Below the pieces are notes generated by a model. The model saw nothing but the letters and a program-made list of their open reading frames with translations, made no database searches and was not told where the DNA came from. A stretch of DNA of 64,000 nucleotides. Source: Flavobacteriaceae bacterium. Its GTDB lineage: Bacteria; Bacteroidota; Bacteroidia; Flavobacteriales; Flavobacteriaceae. Numbering within the stretch: position 1 is the first letter of the stretch; each line of letters opens with the position of its first letter. The translations under genes and the position numbers were made by a program. The stretch is taken from the NCBI GenBank assembly GCA_027073495.1, contig JALSVQ010000192.1, positions 1-64,000 of the forward strand. The letters are read 5' to 3'. Shown piece by piece: positions 51,669-61,625 of the stretch.

Positions 51669-52685
51669 TTATAAAGCTACTTTTGCTAGTATAGGTTTGT
51701 GGTCTGAATAATGAACTGTTCCAGTTTCAAAATCACTAATCTTAATTTTAGAATCTATAAGCATAAAATCAATACGAAAAGGAAAATAAAAAGCACCAAA
51801 TGTCTTTCCAAACCCTTTTCCTTTGCTCACAAAAGCATCCTGTGTTTCTTTGGATAGCTCGTGGTAGCTGTATGAAAAAGCAGTGTTGTTGAAGTCTCCA
51901 CAGAGAATAGTTTTGTAAGGACATTGTTTCTTGTTTTCTAGTATTTGAGCAACTTGCTTTTGCTGTTCTTTATTCGTTTCACTTATTCGAGTGGCAATCT
52001 TTTCTTTATTATCAGTAGCGTTTTTAGCTAAATTATAGATTTTTAATGACTGTAGATGAATATTATATATTCGAATAGTGTCTTTTCCCTTTACAATATC
52101 GGCATAAATGGCATTGTTTGCAGTGCTATCAAAGTTTAATGAGCCCGAATTGATAATTTTATATTTAGAATAAATAGCTTGCCCAAATTTTTTAGTCTTG
52201 CTACTTCCTTTTATATAATGATAGTTGTACGTTTTTAAAACTAATTTGTTGTCATTATAATACTCTTGAAAGCATACAATATCAGCTTGTTTTTCATTAA
52301 TATAATTACTTATTTTTGATGGAACATCATTTTGTTTTATCCATTTGTAGATATTGAAACCACGAACATTGTAGCTCATAATACTCAAATTTGCTTTTTC
52401 GCTTGTATTAGAATTACTAAAATTATAAAGCTTTTTGACTTGAGAAAATCCAATAATTAATAGTAGTAGCGAAATGAAAACTTCTTTTTTGAGCTGTACT
52501 AACCAGTAGATTACAAAAAGAACATTTAGAAGAATCAAAATAGGAGTGAAGATGCTTAATACAGATAGTATTCCGATAGTTTGGGGTTCTAGATAAGGTA
52601 TGGCAAAAGCTAATAAAAGCAGTAATGCGAAAATCGAATTAAGCCATTTTATTAAAAATCGTATTATTTTAGCTAGTTTACTCAA
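51669..52685 (-). CDS. Endonuclease/exonuclease/phosphatase family protein with N-terminal TM helices
   Basis: LSIMSYNVRGFNIYKW...DIVCFQEYY...TILCGDFNNTAFSYSY...YSDHKPILAKVAL. Confidence 0.9.
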   Translation of the reverse strand: MSKLAKIIRFLIKWLNSIFALLLLLAFAIPYLEPQTIGILSVLSIFTPILILLNVLFVIYWLVQLKKEVFISLLLLIIGFSQVKKLYNFSNSNTSEKANLSIMSYNVRGFNIYKWIKQNDVPSKISNYINEKQADIVCFQEYYNDNKLVLKTYNYHYIKGSSKTKKFGQAIYSKYKIINSGSLNFDSTANNAIYADIVKGKDTIRIYNIHLQSLKIYNLAKNATDNKEKIATRISETNKEQQKQVAQILENKKQCPYKTILCGDFNNTAFSYSYHELSKETQDAFVSKGKGFGKTFGAFYFPFRIDFMLIDSKIKISDFETGTVHYSDHKPILAKVAL

Positions 52686-53483
52686 TTATTTTCCGCTTTT
52701 GAATAAATATAATTTTTCTTTTGTACTCAAACTCTCATAACCAGATTTATTCATTTTGTCTAATATCTTATTGATTTGAGCCTCTTCGTCTTTTGTAAAT
52801 TTTTTACTGGTCTTAATTACCGATCGATGTACCGTTTTTAACTGGTTTTTATTTTTTTGAAAAAGATTTCCTTTAAGATAATATGCAAAAACTACACCAA
52901 ATAAAACACCTCCTAAATGTGCGAAATTTCCACCACTGTTTCTATTGGAAGTCAGCGTGATATATACGAGTGTAATAGCTGAAATAATCCATATAGCAAC
53001 TTTGGCGTTTTCAGTAAAATATATATTATACTGCGGTCTGTAAATGGTAATAGTGATCAAAAGCGCCAAAATTCCAGCAGAAATACCTAGTAAAATTGCT
53101 TCGCCTTGATAATTTGGAATAAAATTTGTGGCCAATAGAAAAATAAAAGCACCTGAAATAGCGCCACCAATTAAGACTTGCAGAAACTGTTTGCTATTGA
53201 ATAAATTTAAAAATTCTCGTCCAATAAAATATAAGAAAATAAGATTACCAACGAAGTGGTTTACACTCTTGTGAAATAACATAAAGGTTACTATTGTCCA
53301 TGGTTTTTTACTAAATAATTGAAATTGATTATTTAAGCCAAAAAACTTTGCTATACCGCTTGTAATATAATGGCTTGTGCTTAAAAACAATACGGTTTGG
53401 AAGATAAAAATCAATACAAGAATGCTGATGGTGCGTGTGAGTACATTGGCACGTTTCCATTGTTGTTTTATACTGTCTAACAC
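52686..53483 (-). CDS. Rhomboid family intramembrane serine protease
   Basis: GEAILLGISAGILALLI, GGNFAHLGGVLFGVVFAYYL; note GISAG motif. Confidence 0.85.
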   Translation of the reverse strand: MLDSIKQQWKRANVLTRTISILVLIFIFQTVLFLSTSHYITSGIAKFFGLNNQFQLFSKKPWTIVTFMLFHKSVNHFVGNLIFLYFIGREFLNLFNSKQFLQVLIGGAISGAFIFLLATNFIPNYQGEAILLGISAGILALLITITIYRPQYNIYFTENAKVAIWIISAITLVYITLTSNRNSGGNFAHLGGVLFGVVFAYYLKGNLFQKNKNQLKTVHRSVIKTSKKFTKDEEAQINKILDKMNKSGYESLSTKEKLYLFKSGK

Positions 53484-53779
53484 TAGCGTAAAATGATTTT
53501 TGTGATCACTTCTTTACGAAGTTCTTCGTTAATTAGATTAATTATTTTTTCTTTTCCAAAGCTTAATTCCTCTCGAAGTACAGCAGAAGTTAAGGTTACA
53601 TAGAGTGTTTTTTGACGTATTTGAATATCCTTCGTGTAACTAGTTACTCCATTGCCCATAAGTTTTTCCCAAGCAGCTTTAATATCAAGTTCTTCAATAC
53701 CTCTATCCAAACGATTGTGTTTTAAAACATCGCCTAAAATACTTCTTACTAAATTGGGTTTGTATTTACGGTAACTCAT
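53483..53779 (-). CDS. DUF721 domain-containing protein
   Basis: IKAAWEKLMGNGVTSYTKDIQIRQKTLYVTLTSAVLREELSFGKEKIINLINEEL. Confidence 0.88.
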   Translation of the reverse strand: MSYRKYKPNLVRSILGDVLKHNRLDRGIEELDIKAAWEKLMGNGVTSYTKDIQIRQKTLYVTLTSAVLREELSFGKEKIINLINEELRKEVITKIILR

Positions 53780-53846
53780 AGTGCAAACTTACGTTTTTTT
53801 TTATAACAATACTATATTGAATAATACCCAATTATTACCTTACAGA

Positions 53847-53894
53847 TAAGTCTGTTGTCTTGCGCCTTTCAACGAAGCGGTCTTAGGTCTTTTA
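53847..53894 (+). repeat. 48-bp dispersed element containing cgaagcggtct
   Basis: taagtctgttgtcttgcgcctttcaacgaagcggtcttaggtctttta; compare 30833-30880. Confidence 0.5.
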
Positions 53895-54611
53895 ATGGTT
53901 TTTTAGTAAATATTTAATGACTTCTGCTGCAGCATGCAAACCAAAAACAGCAGGCATGTAGCTTATAGTTCCGTAATAAGATCGTTTGTAATCACTGCCA
54001 TCGGTCAGTTCAAGGCTTTCTAAATCTTGAGCTTCTGTAGAGTAAACAGCACGTATTCCTTTGTTTACTCCTTTTTTGTTGAGCTCCTTACGTATTTTTC
54101 GAGCCAAAAGGCATTGTTTGGTATTGTGAATGTCGGTTACTTGTACTTTAGAAATATCCATTTTTCCACCAGCTCCCATAGCGCTAACTATTTTGATGTG
54201 TTTGCGTTTAGCGGCAACCAACATGTTTATTTTGGGCTGAATGCTGTCAATACAATCTACAATCCAATCGTATTTTGGGTCAATTAAAGTGCTGATTTCT
54301 TCGGGATTTTGAAAAGTAGCAATAGTTGTGATATTCAGTTCAGGATTGATATCCAATAATCGGTTTTTAAGAACTGCTGTTTTGGACAGTCCAATTGTAC
54401 TGTTAAGTGCTAATAGTTGTCTGTTGATATTGGTTTTGTCGATGGTGTCTCCATCTACAATAGTGATGTTTCCAATGCCTGCGCGCACAAGCGCTTCTGC
54501 AGCATAACTACCTACACCTCCAATACCAACTACGAGTATGTTTGCGTGGTTTAAAATGGTAATACCCTGCTCTTTAATTAATAATTCGGTGCGTTGTAAA
54601 AAATGGTTCAT
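53892..54611 (-). CDS. tRNA threonylcarbamoyladenosine dehydratase (TcdA/ThiF family)
   Basis: VGIGGVGSYAAEALVRAGIGNITIVDGDTIDKTNINRQ. Confidence 0.9.
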   Translation of the reverse strand: MNHFLQRTELLIKEQGITILNHANILVVGIGGVGSYAAEALVRAGIGNITIVDGDTIDKTNINRQLLALNSTIGLSKTAVLKNRLLDINPELNITTIATFQNPEEISTLIDPKYDWIVDCIDSIQPKINMLVAAKRKHIKIVSAMGAGGKMDISKVQVTDIHNTKQCLLARKIRKELNKKGVNKGIRAVYSTEAQDLESLELTDGSDYKRSYYGTISYMPAVFGLHAAAEVIKYLLKNH

Positions 54612-55246
54612 TATGATTTAAATACGGCTTTAAAATTTGTAACTAATTCTTTTTTTAATGCTGGCAAAGATACATTTAATTGTTTTGCAGCGCTAGTATA
54701 AATAGTTTGAATATTGATATCACTAGTATCAGTTTCTAAAAATAATAGTTGCATATTAATACCTTCTAATAAATTGTTATTGCTAAGGATATGCCTTCCG
54801 TAGGACAAGTAAAAACCATGTTTTTGGAGTTGTTTTCCCAATATGTTGTTCTTGTTGAAACCGTGTATAATCATTATGATATCAGGATGCTGTTTTTTTA
54901 AAGCGATAAGCTTGTCAAAGGCTTTTACGCAATGTATTATCATTGGTTTAGCTGTGTTTTTGGCTAGTTGAATTTGTTTGTTGAATACTTCTTGTTGGAG
55001 TTCAAAATTGGTATCACATACTTTATCTAATCCACATTCCCCAATAGCAAGGCATTGTGATGATTTAATGTGTGTTTCAATTTGTTTTAAGTCTGTATTA
55101 ATTTGTTCGGAATTAATAAACCAAGGATGAATTCCGATACTATAATATAGTACATTTTTAAAATTGTTTAGATCTTGGTTAAATATACTTACTATATTGT
55201 TGTTAGTTTCTTTATGATGTGTATGAAGATTGATAAAAGGAAACAC
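54611..55246 (-). CDS. TatD family hydrolase
   Basis: INLHTHHKE, IGIHPWF, CLAIGECGLD, IIHCVKAFDKL, LFLETDTSD. Confidence 0.88.
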   Translation of the reverse strand: MFPFINLHTHHKETNNNIVSIFNQDLNNFKNVLYYSIGIHPWFINSEQINTDLKQIETHIKSSQCLAIGECGLDKVCDTNFELQQEVFNKQIQLAKNTAKPMIIHCVKAFDKLIALKKQHPDIIMIIHGFNKNNILGKQLQKHGFYLSYGRHILSNNNLLEGINMQLLFLETDTSDINIQTIYTSAAKQLNVSLPALKKELVTNFKAVFKS

Positions 55247-56353
55247 TACAATTCGTTTTTACTTGGTTTTTGGCCATTCATCATAAGGTATGCTTTGAGC
55301 AATTCATCTATTTCGCCATTCATTACCGCATCTACATTAGTTGTTTCGTAGCCAGAACGAACATCTTTTACGAGTTTATAAGGGTGCATCACATAATTAC
55401 GAATTTGCGAACCGAAATCAATTTTCTTCTTATTAGCTTCTATTTCGTTACGTTTTGCTAATTTTTTTTGCAATTCAATTTCGTATAATTGCGATTTTAA
55501 TAGTTGCATTGCCTTGGCTTTATTCTCAAGTTGTGAGCGTGTTTCTGAATTTTCAATCATTATTCCCGATGGTTTGTGACGTAGGCGTACTGCGGTTTCT
55601 ATTTTATTAACACCTTGACCTCCTGCACCACTACTACGCATGGTTTCCCAAGAAATATCAGCAGGATTAATGGCTATTTCGATACTGTCATCGGCGAGTG
55701 GATATACATATACAGAAGCAAAGGATGTGTGTCTCTTGGCATTACTATCAAAAGGGGAAATGCGTACCAAGCGGTGGACGCCATTTTCTCCTTTGAGATA
55801 TCCAAAAGCATATTCACCAGCTATTTCTATAGTTACTGTTTTAACACCAGCTACATCACCTTGTTGGTAGTTGAGCTCTTTGACTTTATAGTTGTTGTTT
55901 TTTGCCCACATTAAGTACATGCGCATCAACATTTCTGCCCAATCACAACTTTCTGTTCCTCCAGCGCCTGCAGTTATTTGGAGTACGGCACTTAGATTGT
56001 CACCTTCATTGGAAAGCATGTTTTTGAATTCAATGGCTTCTATTTCTTGAGTCAATTGTTTGTAAAGCTCCATGACTTCTGCTTCAGTAGCTTCTTTTTC
56101 TTTATAAAAGGTATAAGTAATCTCTAGTTCTTCATAAAGGGCTACTATATTAGTATAGGCATCTATCCATTGTTTGAGATTTCTTATTTTGCGTTGCGTT
56201 GCCTCTGCTTGCTTAGAATCGTTCCAAAAATCAGGATTGTATGTTTTTTCTTCTTCGTTGTTGAGTAGTGTTTTTTTACTTGCTAAGTCAAAGATAGTGG
56301 TTTAAAGCGTTGATTTGAACTTTTAAAGTAATGATATTTTCAGTAGTTATCAT
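55246..56353 (-). CDS. prfB: Peptide chain release factor 2, programmed +1 frameshift
   Basis: GGQ motif [19 protein letters not shown]. Upstream 21-codon [27 protein letters not shown], then +1 frame [41 protein letters not shown]...MELYKQ. Slip site CTTTGAC at 56293-56287. Confidence 0.93.
56287..56293 (-). promoter_or_regulatory. Programmed +1 ribosomal frameshift site CTT-TGA-C in prfB
   Basis: Minus strand ...CAC TAT CTT TGA C TTA GCA... Confidence 0.9.
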
Positions 56354-56517
56354 AATTCAATTTTTTAGATTTCAAAGATACATTTTTTCTGTTATAAACA
56401 ATTCACATCATTTTGTTAATAAATAATACAATAAATACAGTAAGTATTGCAAAATTTATTATCTTTGTAAAGTCTATTAATGACAATTTTTAAATTAAAA
56501 CAATTAAAACAATTAAC

Positions 56518-57615
56518 ATGAAAAAAGTATTATTTTTCGTAGCTCTAGCTTTTGGAGGTTCAGCAATGGCTCAAGATGTCGCTACACAAGAAGTTGGTAA
56601 GTGTTACAAGCGTTGTACAACGCCAGATGTATTCTCTAACCAAGATGTAACGGTTCAAACAAAACCAGCTTACAAAGTATTAAAAGTAGTTCCAGCTAAT
56701 TATGAAACAGTAACTGAAAAAGTATTAGTTAAAGAAGCTAGTAAAAAACTAAAAGTAGTTCCTGCGGTTTGGGGTACAAAAACTGTATCTTACACAAAAT
56801 CAGTAACAGGTTCTACATTAAAAGTTGTTCCTGCTACTTTCGCTAACGGTTCACAAACTGTTGAAGTAAAACCAGAATCTGCACGTTGGGAAATGACTGA
56901 TGTACCGCCATCAGAATGTCAATCTGCTGATCCTAATGACTGTCGTTACATGTGTTATAAAGCAATCCCTGCTGAATACAAAACTATAGCTACAAAAGAA
57001 TTAGCTTCTGATGCATCAGTTCAAAGTACTCCAGGAGGACAAGCTACTGGTACTTACACAGTAAAAATAGTAACTACTCCAGCAAAAGTTGAAGAAGTTC
57101 CTGTTCCTGAAGAATATTCAACTATCAAAAAGACAGTATTAGTAAAAGATGCATATACTACAGAAGAAGTAATTCCTGCAGTATTTACAACTGTTTCTAA
57201 ACAAGTATTAGTAACTAAAGGTGGTACTTCATTAAAAGAAGTTGACTGTAAATTAGTAACTTATAATGCATTGCCAATTAACTGGAATTCAGGTTCTGCT
57301 ACTTTAACAAGTGCTGCAAAAAACATTATCGATACACACTTAATGAAAGCGTTAAACGATAACCCTGGTTCTAAAATGGAAATTGCTTCTCATACAGATT
57401 CAAGAGGTTCAAAAACTTCTAATCAAGCTTTATCAGAAAGAAGAGCAAAAGCAGTTGCTGACTACTTAATTTCTAAAGGAGTTAATTCTTCTCGTTTAGT
57501 AGCTAACGGTTACGGTGAAACGCGTCTTAAAAACAGATGTAAAGATGGTGTTTCTTGTACAGAAGAACAACACGCTGTAAACAGAAGAACTGAATTTAGA
57601 ATTATCAACAACTAA
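56518..57615 (+). CDS. OmpA family protein with N-terminal degenerate repeats
   Basis: C-term OmpA domain (MEIASHTDSRGSKTSNQALSERRAKAVADYLISKGV...VNRRTEFRI); N-term repeats VVPANYETVTEKVLVKEAS / VIPAVFTTVSKQVLVTKGG. Confidence 0.9.
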   Translation: MKKVLFFVALAFGGSAMAQDVATQEVGKCYKRCTTPDVFSNQDVTVQTKPAYKVLKVVPANYETVTEKVLVKEASKKLKVVPAVWGTKTVSYTKSVTGSTLKVVPATFANGSQTVEVKPESARWEMTDVPPSECQSADPNDCRYMCYKAIPAEYKTIATKELASDASVQSTPGGQATGTYTVKIVTTPAKVEEVPVPEEYSTIKKTVLVKDAYTTEEVIPAVFTTVSKQVLVTKGGTSLKEVDCKLVTYNALPINWNSGSATLTSAAKNIIDTHLMKALNDNPGSKMEIASHTDSRGSKTSNQALSERRAKAVADYLISKGVNSSRLVANGYGETRLKNRCKDGVSCTEEQHAVNRRTEFRIINN

Positions 57616-57638
57616 TATTGTTGAAAATATAAATCATA

Positions 57639-57671
57639 AAGAAAGGCTGTTCATTTTGAACAGCCTTTCTT
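57639..57671. terminator. Intrinsic terminator between convergent genes
   Basis: aagaaaggctgttca-ttt-tgaacagcctttctt. Confidence 0.85.
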
Positions 57672-57692
57672 GTTTTCTAACATTAAGTAAAA

Positions 57693-58868
57693 CTAAAGTC
57701 TAGCACGATATTGAGCGGTACTTTCAAAAATATGTTTTAAAATAGCTCTTTCAGTATCGTTAAATACTTGTTCTCTGCGTTTCATTACTGCTTCGGCAAC
57801 TTCATAGGCTTTTTTAAGGTTGTATTCTTTAAGTCCTTGTTTTCCTCCCCAAGTGAATGAAGGAATGAAATTTTTAGGGAATCCACTACCAAAAATATTG
57901 GCAAAAACACCAACGACTGTTCCTGTGTTAAACTGTGTATCTATGGCACACTTAGAATGATCTCCGAGCATTAGGCCACAGAATTGTAGTCCTGTTTTTT
58001 GAAAATGTTCAGCTTCATAATTCCATAATTTTACTTCACTATAATCATTCTTTAAATTCGAATTGTTTGAACCTGCACCAATGTTACACCATGCGCCTAT
58101 TACAGCATTTCCAAGGTAACCGTCGTGACCTTTGTTGCTGTTCTCAAAAAACACCACATTACTTATTTCTCCACCTACTTTGCAATTAGGTCCAATAGAA
58201 GTGTTTTTGTAGATCTTGCTCCCCATTTTTAGAATTGATTTTTCACCTAATGCAAATGGACCACGAACTAAACTACCATCCAATATTTTGCTATTTTTAG
58301 CAAGGTAGATAGGACCTTCTAAAGCATTCAGTACAACGTGTTCAAGTGTAACACCTGCTTCAATAAATATTTGAGAGGAATTCGTTGCTTTTACATGGTT
58401 TGGAATAGGTTCCGAATTTCGATTTGCAGTAAGTAATTCAAAATCATTTATAAGTTCTTCGCCATTGAAACTAAAGATGTGCCAAGTGTGCTCTAGTCTT
58501 TTTATAGGTTTAGCATATTGAATATGCTCTTTGTCTTCTAAAGGCTTTTTTTCCTCTTCTTTAGCATAAAAAGCAATGAGAACTTCGTCTTTGTAAAGCG
58601 CTTGATTTTCTTGTAATGATTTAACTGCCTTGACCAAGTCTAAGTTTGGAAAAACAGATCCATTAATCATAATATTGTTTTCAAACAATACCAAAGGATA
58701 TTTTTCGGTTAAATAATCTTCAGTAATTATGGTAGTAGTACTATTTAATAGGTGCTCCCATTTTTCTTGCAGTGTCATTATACCACAGCGTATTGCTGCT
58801 ACTGGGCGTGTGTAAGTGAATGGTAATAGGTTGTCTCGTGTTTCTCCGTCAAATAAAATATAATTCAT
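57693..58868 (-). CDS. GlmU-like putative sugar nucleotidyltransferase
   Basis: MNYILFDGETRDNLLPFTYTRPVAAIRCGIMTLQEKWE; left-handed beta-helix hexapeptides. Confidence 0.88.
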   Translation of the reverse strand: MNYILFDGETRDNLLPFTYTRPVAAIRCGIMTLQEKWEHLLNSTTTIITEDYLTEKYPLVLFENNIMINGSVFPNLDLVKAVKSLQENQALYKDEVLIAFYAKEEEKKPLEDKEHIQYAKPIKRLEHTWHIFSFNGEELINDFELLTANRNSEPIPNHVKATNSSQIFIEAGVTLEHVVLNALEGPIYLAKNSKILDGSLVRGPFALGEKSILKMGSKIYKNTSIGPNCKVGGEISNVVFFENSNKGHDGYLGNAVIGAWCNIGAGSNNSNLKNDYSEVKLWNYEAEHFQKTGLQFCGLMLGDHSKCAIDTQFNTGTVVGVFANIFGSGFPKNFIPSFTWGGKQGLKEYNLKKAYEVAEAVMKRREQVFNDTERAILKHIFESTAQYRARL

Positions 58869-58911
58869 ACGTTGTATTTATTTTTGTAAAAGTAATCAAA
58901 ATACATAAAAA

Positions 58912-58939
58912 AAAGCCATCTTTTATAAAAGATGGCTTT
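58912..58939 (-). terminator. Intrinsic terminator of rpmE2
   Basis: aaagccatcttttataaaagatggcttt. Confidence 0.8.
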
Positions 58940-58961
58940 AATTAATACACTAATTGTATTA

Positions 58962-59213
58962 TTATTTTTTGAACTTTGCGTATTTAGTTTTGAATTTGTC
59001 AATACGCCCAGCTGTATCTACTAGTTTCATTTTTCCTGTGTAGTAAGGGTGTGATGTTCTAGAAATCTCTAGTTTGAATAATGGATATTCAACACCATCA
59101 ACTTCTAAATTTTCTTTTGTTTCACATGTAGATTTAATTAAAAATACATCATTGTTTGACATATCTTTGAATGCTACCATTCTGTAATCTTCTGGGTGTA
59201 TTCCTGCTTTCAT
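58962..59213 (-). CDS. rpmE2: 50S ribosomal protein L31, type B
   Basis: [61 protein letters not shown]. Confidence 0.93.
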   Translation of the reverse strand: MKAGIHPEDYRMVAFKDMSNNDVFLIKSTCETKENLEVDGVEYPLFKLEISRTSHPYYTGKMKLVDTAGRIDKFKTKYAKFKK

Positions 59214-59370
59214 ATTCGTATTGCTTATATAATCTTATATCTTATTTCGAGGGGCAAATTTAAAACTATTTTTTTAATAAGCTAATGTTTTTTACAAAAT
59301 ATTTATTCTTTTTATAAAAAAATAATCATTTAAATAAATACCTTTGCATGCAAATATAATAAAAATAGTT

Positions 59371-60564
59371 TTGAAAAAGAAAAAACGTGTTGTTGTAGGA
59401 CTTTCAGGTGGAGTAGATAGTAGTGTAGCCGCTTATTTGCTCAAAGAGCAAGGTTATGATGTTATCGGTCTTTTTATGATCAATTGGAAAGATGATTCGG
59501 TTACTATTTCTGATGAATGCCCTTGGCTAGAAGATAGTAATGATGCTATGTTGGTTGCAGAAAAATTAAATATTCCATTTCAGGTGGTAGATTTGAGTGA
59601 GCAGTACCAAGAACGTATTGTTGATTATATGTTTGCTGAATATGAAGCAGGTCGTACACCAAATCCTGATGTGCTTTGTAATCGTGAAATTAAATTTGAT
59701 GCTTTTATGAAAATAGCATTAAGTCTTGATGCAGATTATGTAGCTACTGGACATTACTGTAGAAAAGGTGTGTTAGGAGATGATAATAAAACCTATCAAT
59801 TATTAGCAGGAGTAGATGGCAATAAAGATCAATCGTATTTTTTATGTCAATTGTCTCAAGAACAACTTGCCAAATCACTATTTCCTATAGGAGAATTGAC
59901 TAAGCCAGAAGTGCGTAAAATAGCACACGAACTAGATTTGATAACAGCAGATAAAAAAGATTCACAGGGGCTTTGTTTTATTGGAAAAGTGTGTTTGCCA
60001 GATTTTTTGCAACAAAAATTAAAACCAAAAGAAGGGAATATTATTAAAATACCGAGTGATTCACCATTATATAAAAATATAACGCAAGTTTTTGAATCTA
60101 AAGCCGATGAATTAGCTTATAAATCGCGACATATTGTTTATAAAGAATCAGATGGTACTGTTGTTGGGAAGCACCAAGGGGCGCATTATTTCACTATAGG
60201 ACAACGTAAGGGTTTGGCAGTAGGAGGGATGAAAGAACCACTTTTTGTGATAGCTACGGATACTGAAACCAACACAATTTATACAGGAGAAGGAAAACAA
60301 CACTCAGGATTGTATGGAACGGTGCTTTACATACCTAATGAAGATTTGCATTGGGTGCGACCAGATTTAGCTTTAAAGGCAGAAGAAAAACTTAAAGTCA
60401 AAGCGCGAATACGCTATAGACAAGCTCTAGTAGAAGCTGTGTTGTACCAGTTTGAAAAGGGATTATATGTTGAGTTTGATGTAGCGCAATCAGCAATTAC
60501 CGCAGGACAATTTGCTGCTTGGTATCTTGCTGATGAACTTATAGGAAGTGGCGTTATTGCATAG
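59371..60564 (+). CDS. mnmA: tRNA 2-thiouridine(34) synthase MnmA
   Basis: [60 protein letters not shown]. Likely TTG start at 59371. Confidence 0.93.
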   Translation: MKKKKRVVVGLSGGVDSSVAAYLLKEQGYDVIGLFMINWKDDSVTISDECPWLEDSNDAMLVAEKLNIPFQVVDLSEQYQERIVDYMFAEYEAGRTPNPDVLCNREIKFDAFMKIALSLDADYVATGHYCRKGVLGDDNKTYQLLAGVDGNKDQSYFLCQLSQEQLAKSLFPIGELTKPEVRKIAHELDLITADKKDSQGLCFIGKVCLPDFLQQKLKPKEGNIIKIPSDSPLYKNITQVFESKADELAYKSRHIVYKESDGTVVGKHQGAHYFTIGQRKGLAVGGMKEPLFVIATDTETNTIYTGEGKQHSGLYGTVLYIPNEDLHWVRPDLALKAEEKLKVKARIRYRQALVEAVLYQFEKGLYVEFDVAQSAITAGQFAAWYLADELIGSGVIA

Positions 60565-60604
60565 TATAGCGAATTATGATAAAAATATTTAAAATAAAAC
60601 TACT

Positions 60605-60820
60605 ATGAGTATTGAATTAAAATCAACACTAACTTGCCCAGAATGTGGACATAAAAAAGAGGAAGAAATGCCAACAGATGCTTGTCAATTTTTCTATGAA
60701 TGCAACAATTGTAAAGTAATACTAAAACCAAATGAAGGAGACTGCTGTGTTTATTGTTCCTTTGGAACAGTTCCTTGCCCACCAATACAAGAAGATAATT
60801 GCAAAGATACATGCTGTTAA
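60605..60820 (+). CDS. GDCCVxC domain-containing (seleno)protein family, Cys form
   Basis: MSIELKSTLTCPECGHKKEEEMPTDACQFFYECNNCKVILKPNEGDCCVYCSFGTVPCPPIQ. Confidence 0.88.
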   Translation: MSIELKSTLTCPECGHKKEEEMPTDACQFFYECNNCKVILKPNEGDCCVYCSFGTVPCPPIQEDNCKDTCC

Positions 60821-60833
60821 GTTTATTTAAGTT

Positions 60834-61213
60834 TTGAAATCAAGTCGCTTAATAGCTATATTTATTGCTCTTGTTGTTTTGAGTTGGGTTATTTATTTAA
60901 CTTTTACAAAATTTAATTTGAACGTAAAATACACACGAGGTCAAAAAATAGATAGTTTACACGGTGTTTATGTTTATTATAATGGGAAAACACAAAATGT
61001 ATCTGGTCGAAATTTAGTAAATGGTTATAATTTAGGACTGAACTATCAATGTGTTGAATTTGTAAAACGTTACTACTTTTAGTATTTGAATCATAAAATG
61101 CTGATAGTTATGGACATGCCAAAGATTTTTTTAATAAAAATATAGCCGATGGACAGCTGAATATTATAAAAAAGTTTATATTAGCAGATATATTATATCT
61201 TATGACCAATTAA
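60834..61213 (+). pseudogene. CHAP-like domain gene remnant
   Basis: TTG-start TM protein reads to NYQCVEFVKRYYF, TAG, then YLNHKM and, after a frameshift, DSYGHAKDFFNKNIADGQLN. Confidence 0.7.
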
Positions 61214-61226
61214 AACTTAATATCTC

Positions 61227-61625
61227 ATGAAAAATATTTTAGCATTAATCGTACTCTTTTCTTTTTTTAATGGATATTCACAAAGTTTATCTAATCAAGA
61301 AAAAACACAATTGAAGAGTTTAAATATTACTACTGAAAATTTAGATTTATCTAATTTTACTGTTCAAAAAAAATTAAATGATATTTTAAAACTTGAAAGA
61401 AAACGAATGACAAACATAACGGTTGCAATTGTATTAACTTCGTTAGCAGCTTCGACGGTGATTTTTGCAGGAAATTTTAACAAAAAAGATGTTAGATCAA
61501 ATACTTTTAGAGGGATTGCGCTATCTCAAAGTGCTATTTTTGCGGCGGCTACAATACCCTTGTGGTTAGCATCAAATAAACGAAAAAAAGAAAGAAATAG
61601 ATTGATAAAGAAGCTTAATGAATAG
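61227..61625 (+). CDS. Small membrane-associated hypothetical protein
   Basis: Signal peptide plus two hydrophobic segments; basic C-term. Confidence 0.6.
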   Translation: MKNILALIVLFSFFNGYSQSLSNQEKTQLKSLNITTENLDLSNFTVQKKLNDILKLERKRMTNITVAIVLTSLAASTVIFAGNFNKKDVRSNTFRGIALSQSAIFAAATIPLWLASNKRKKERNRLIKKLNE

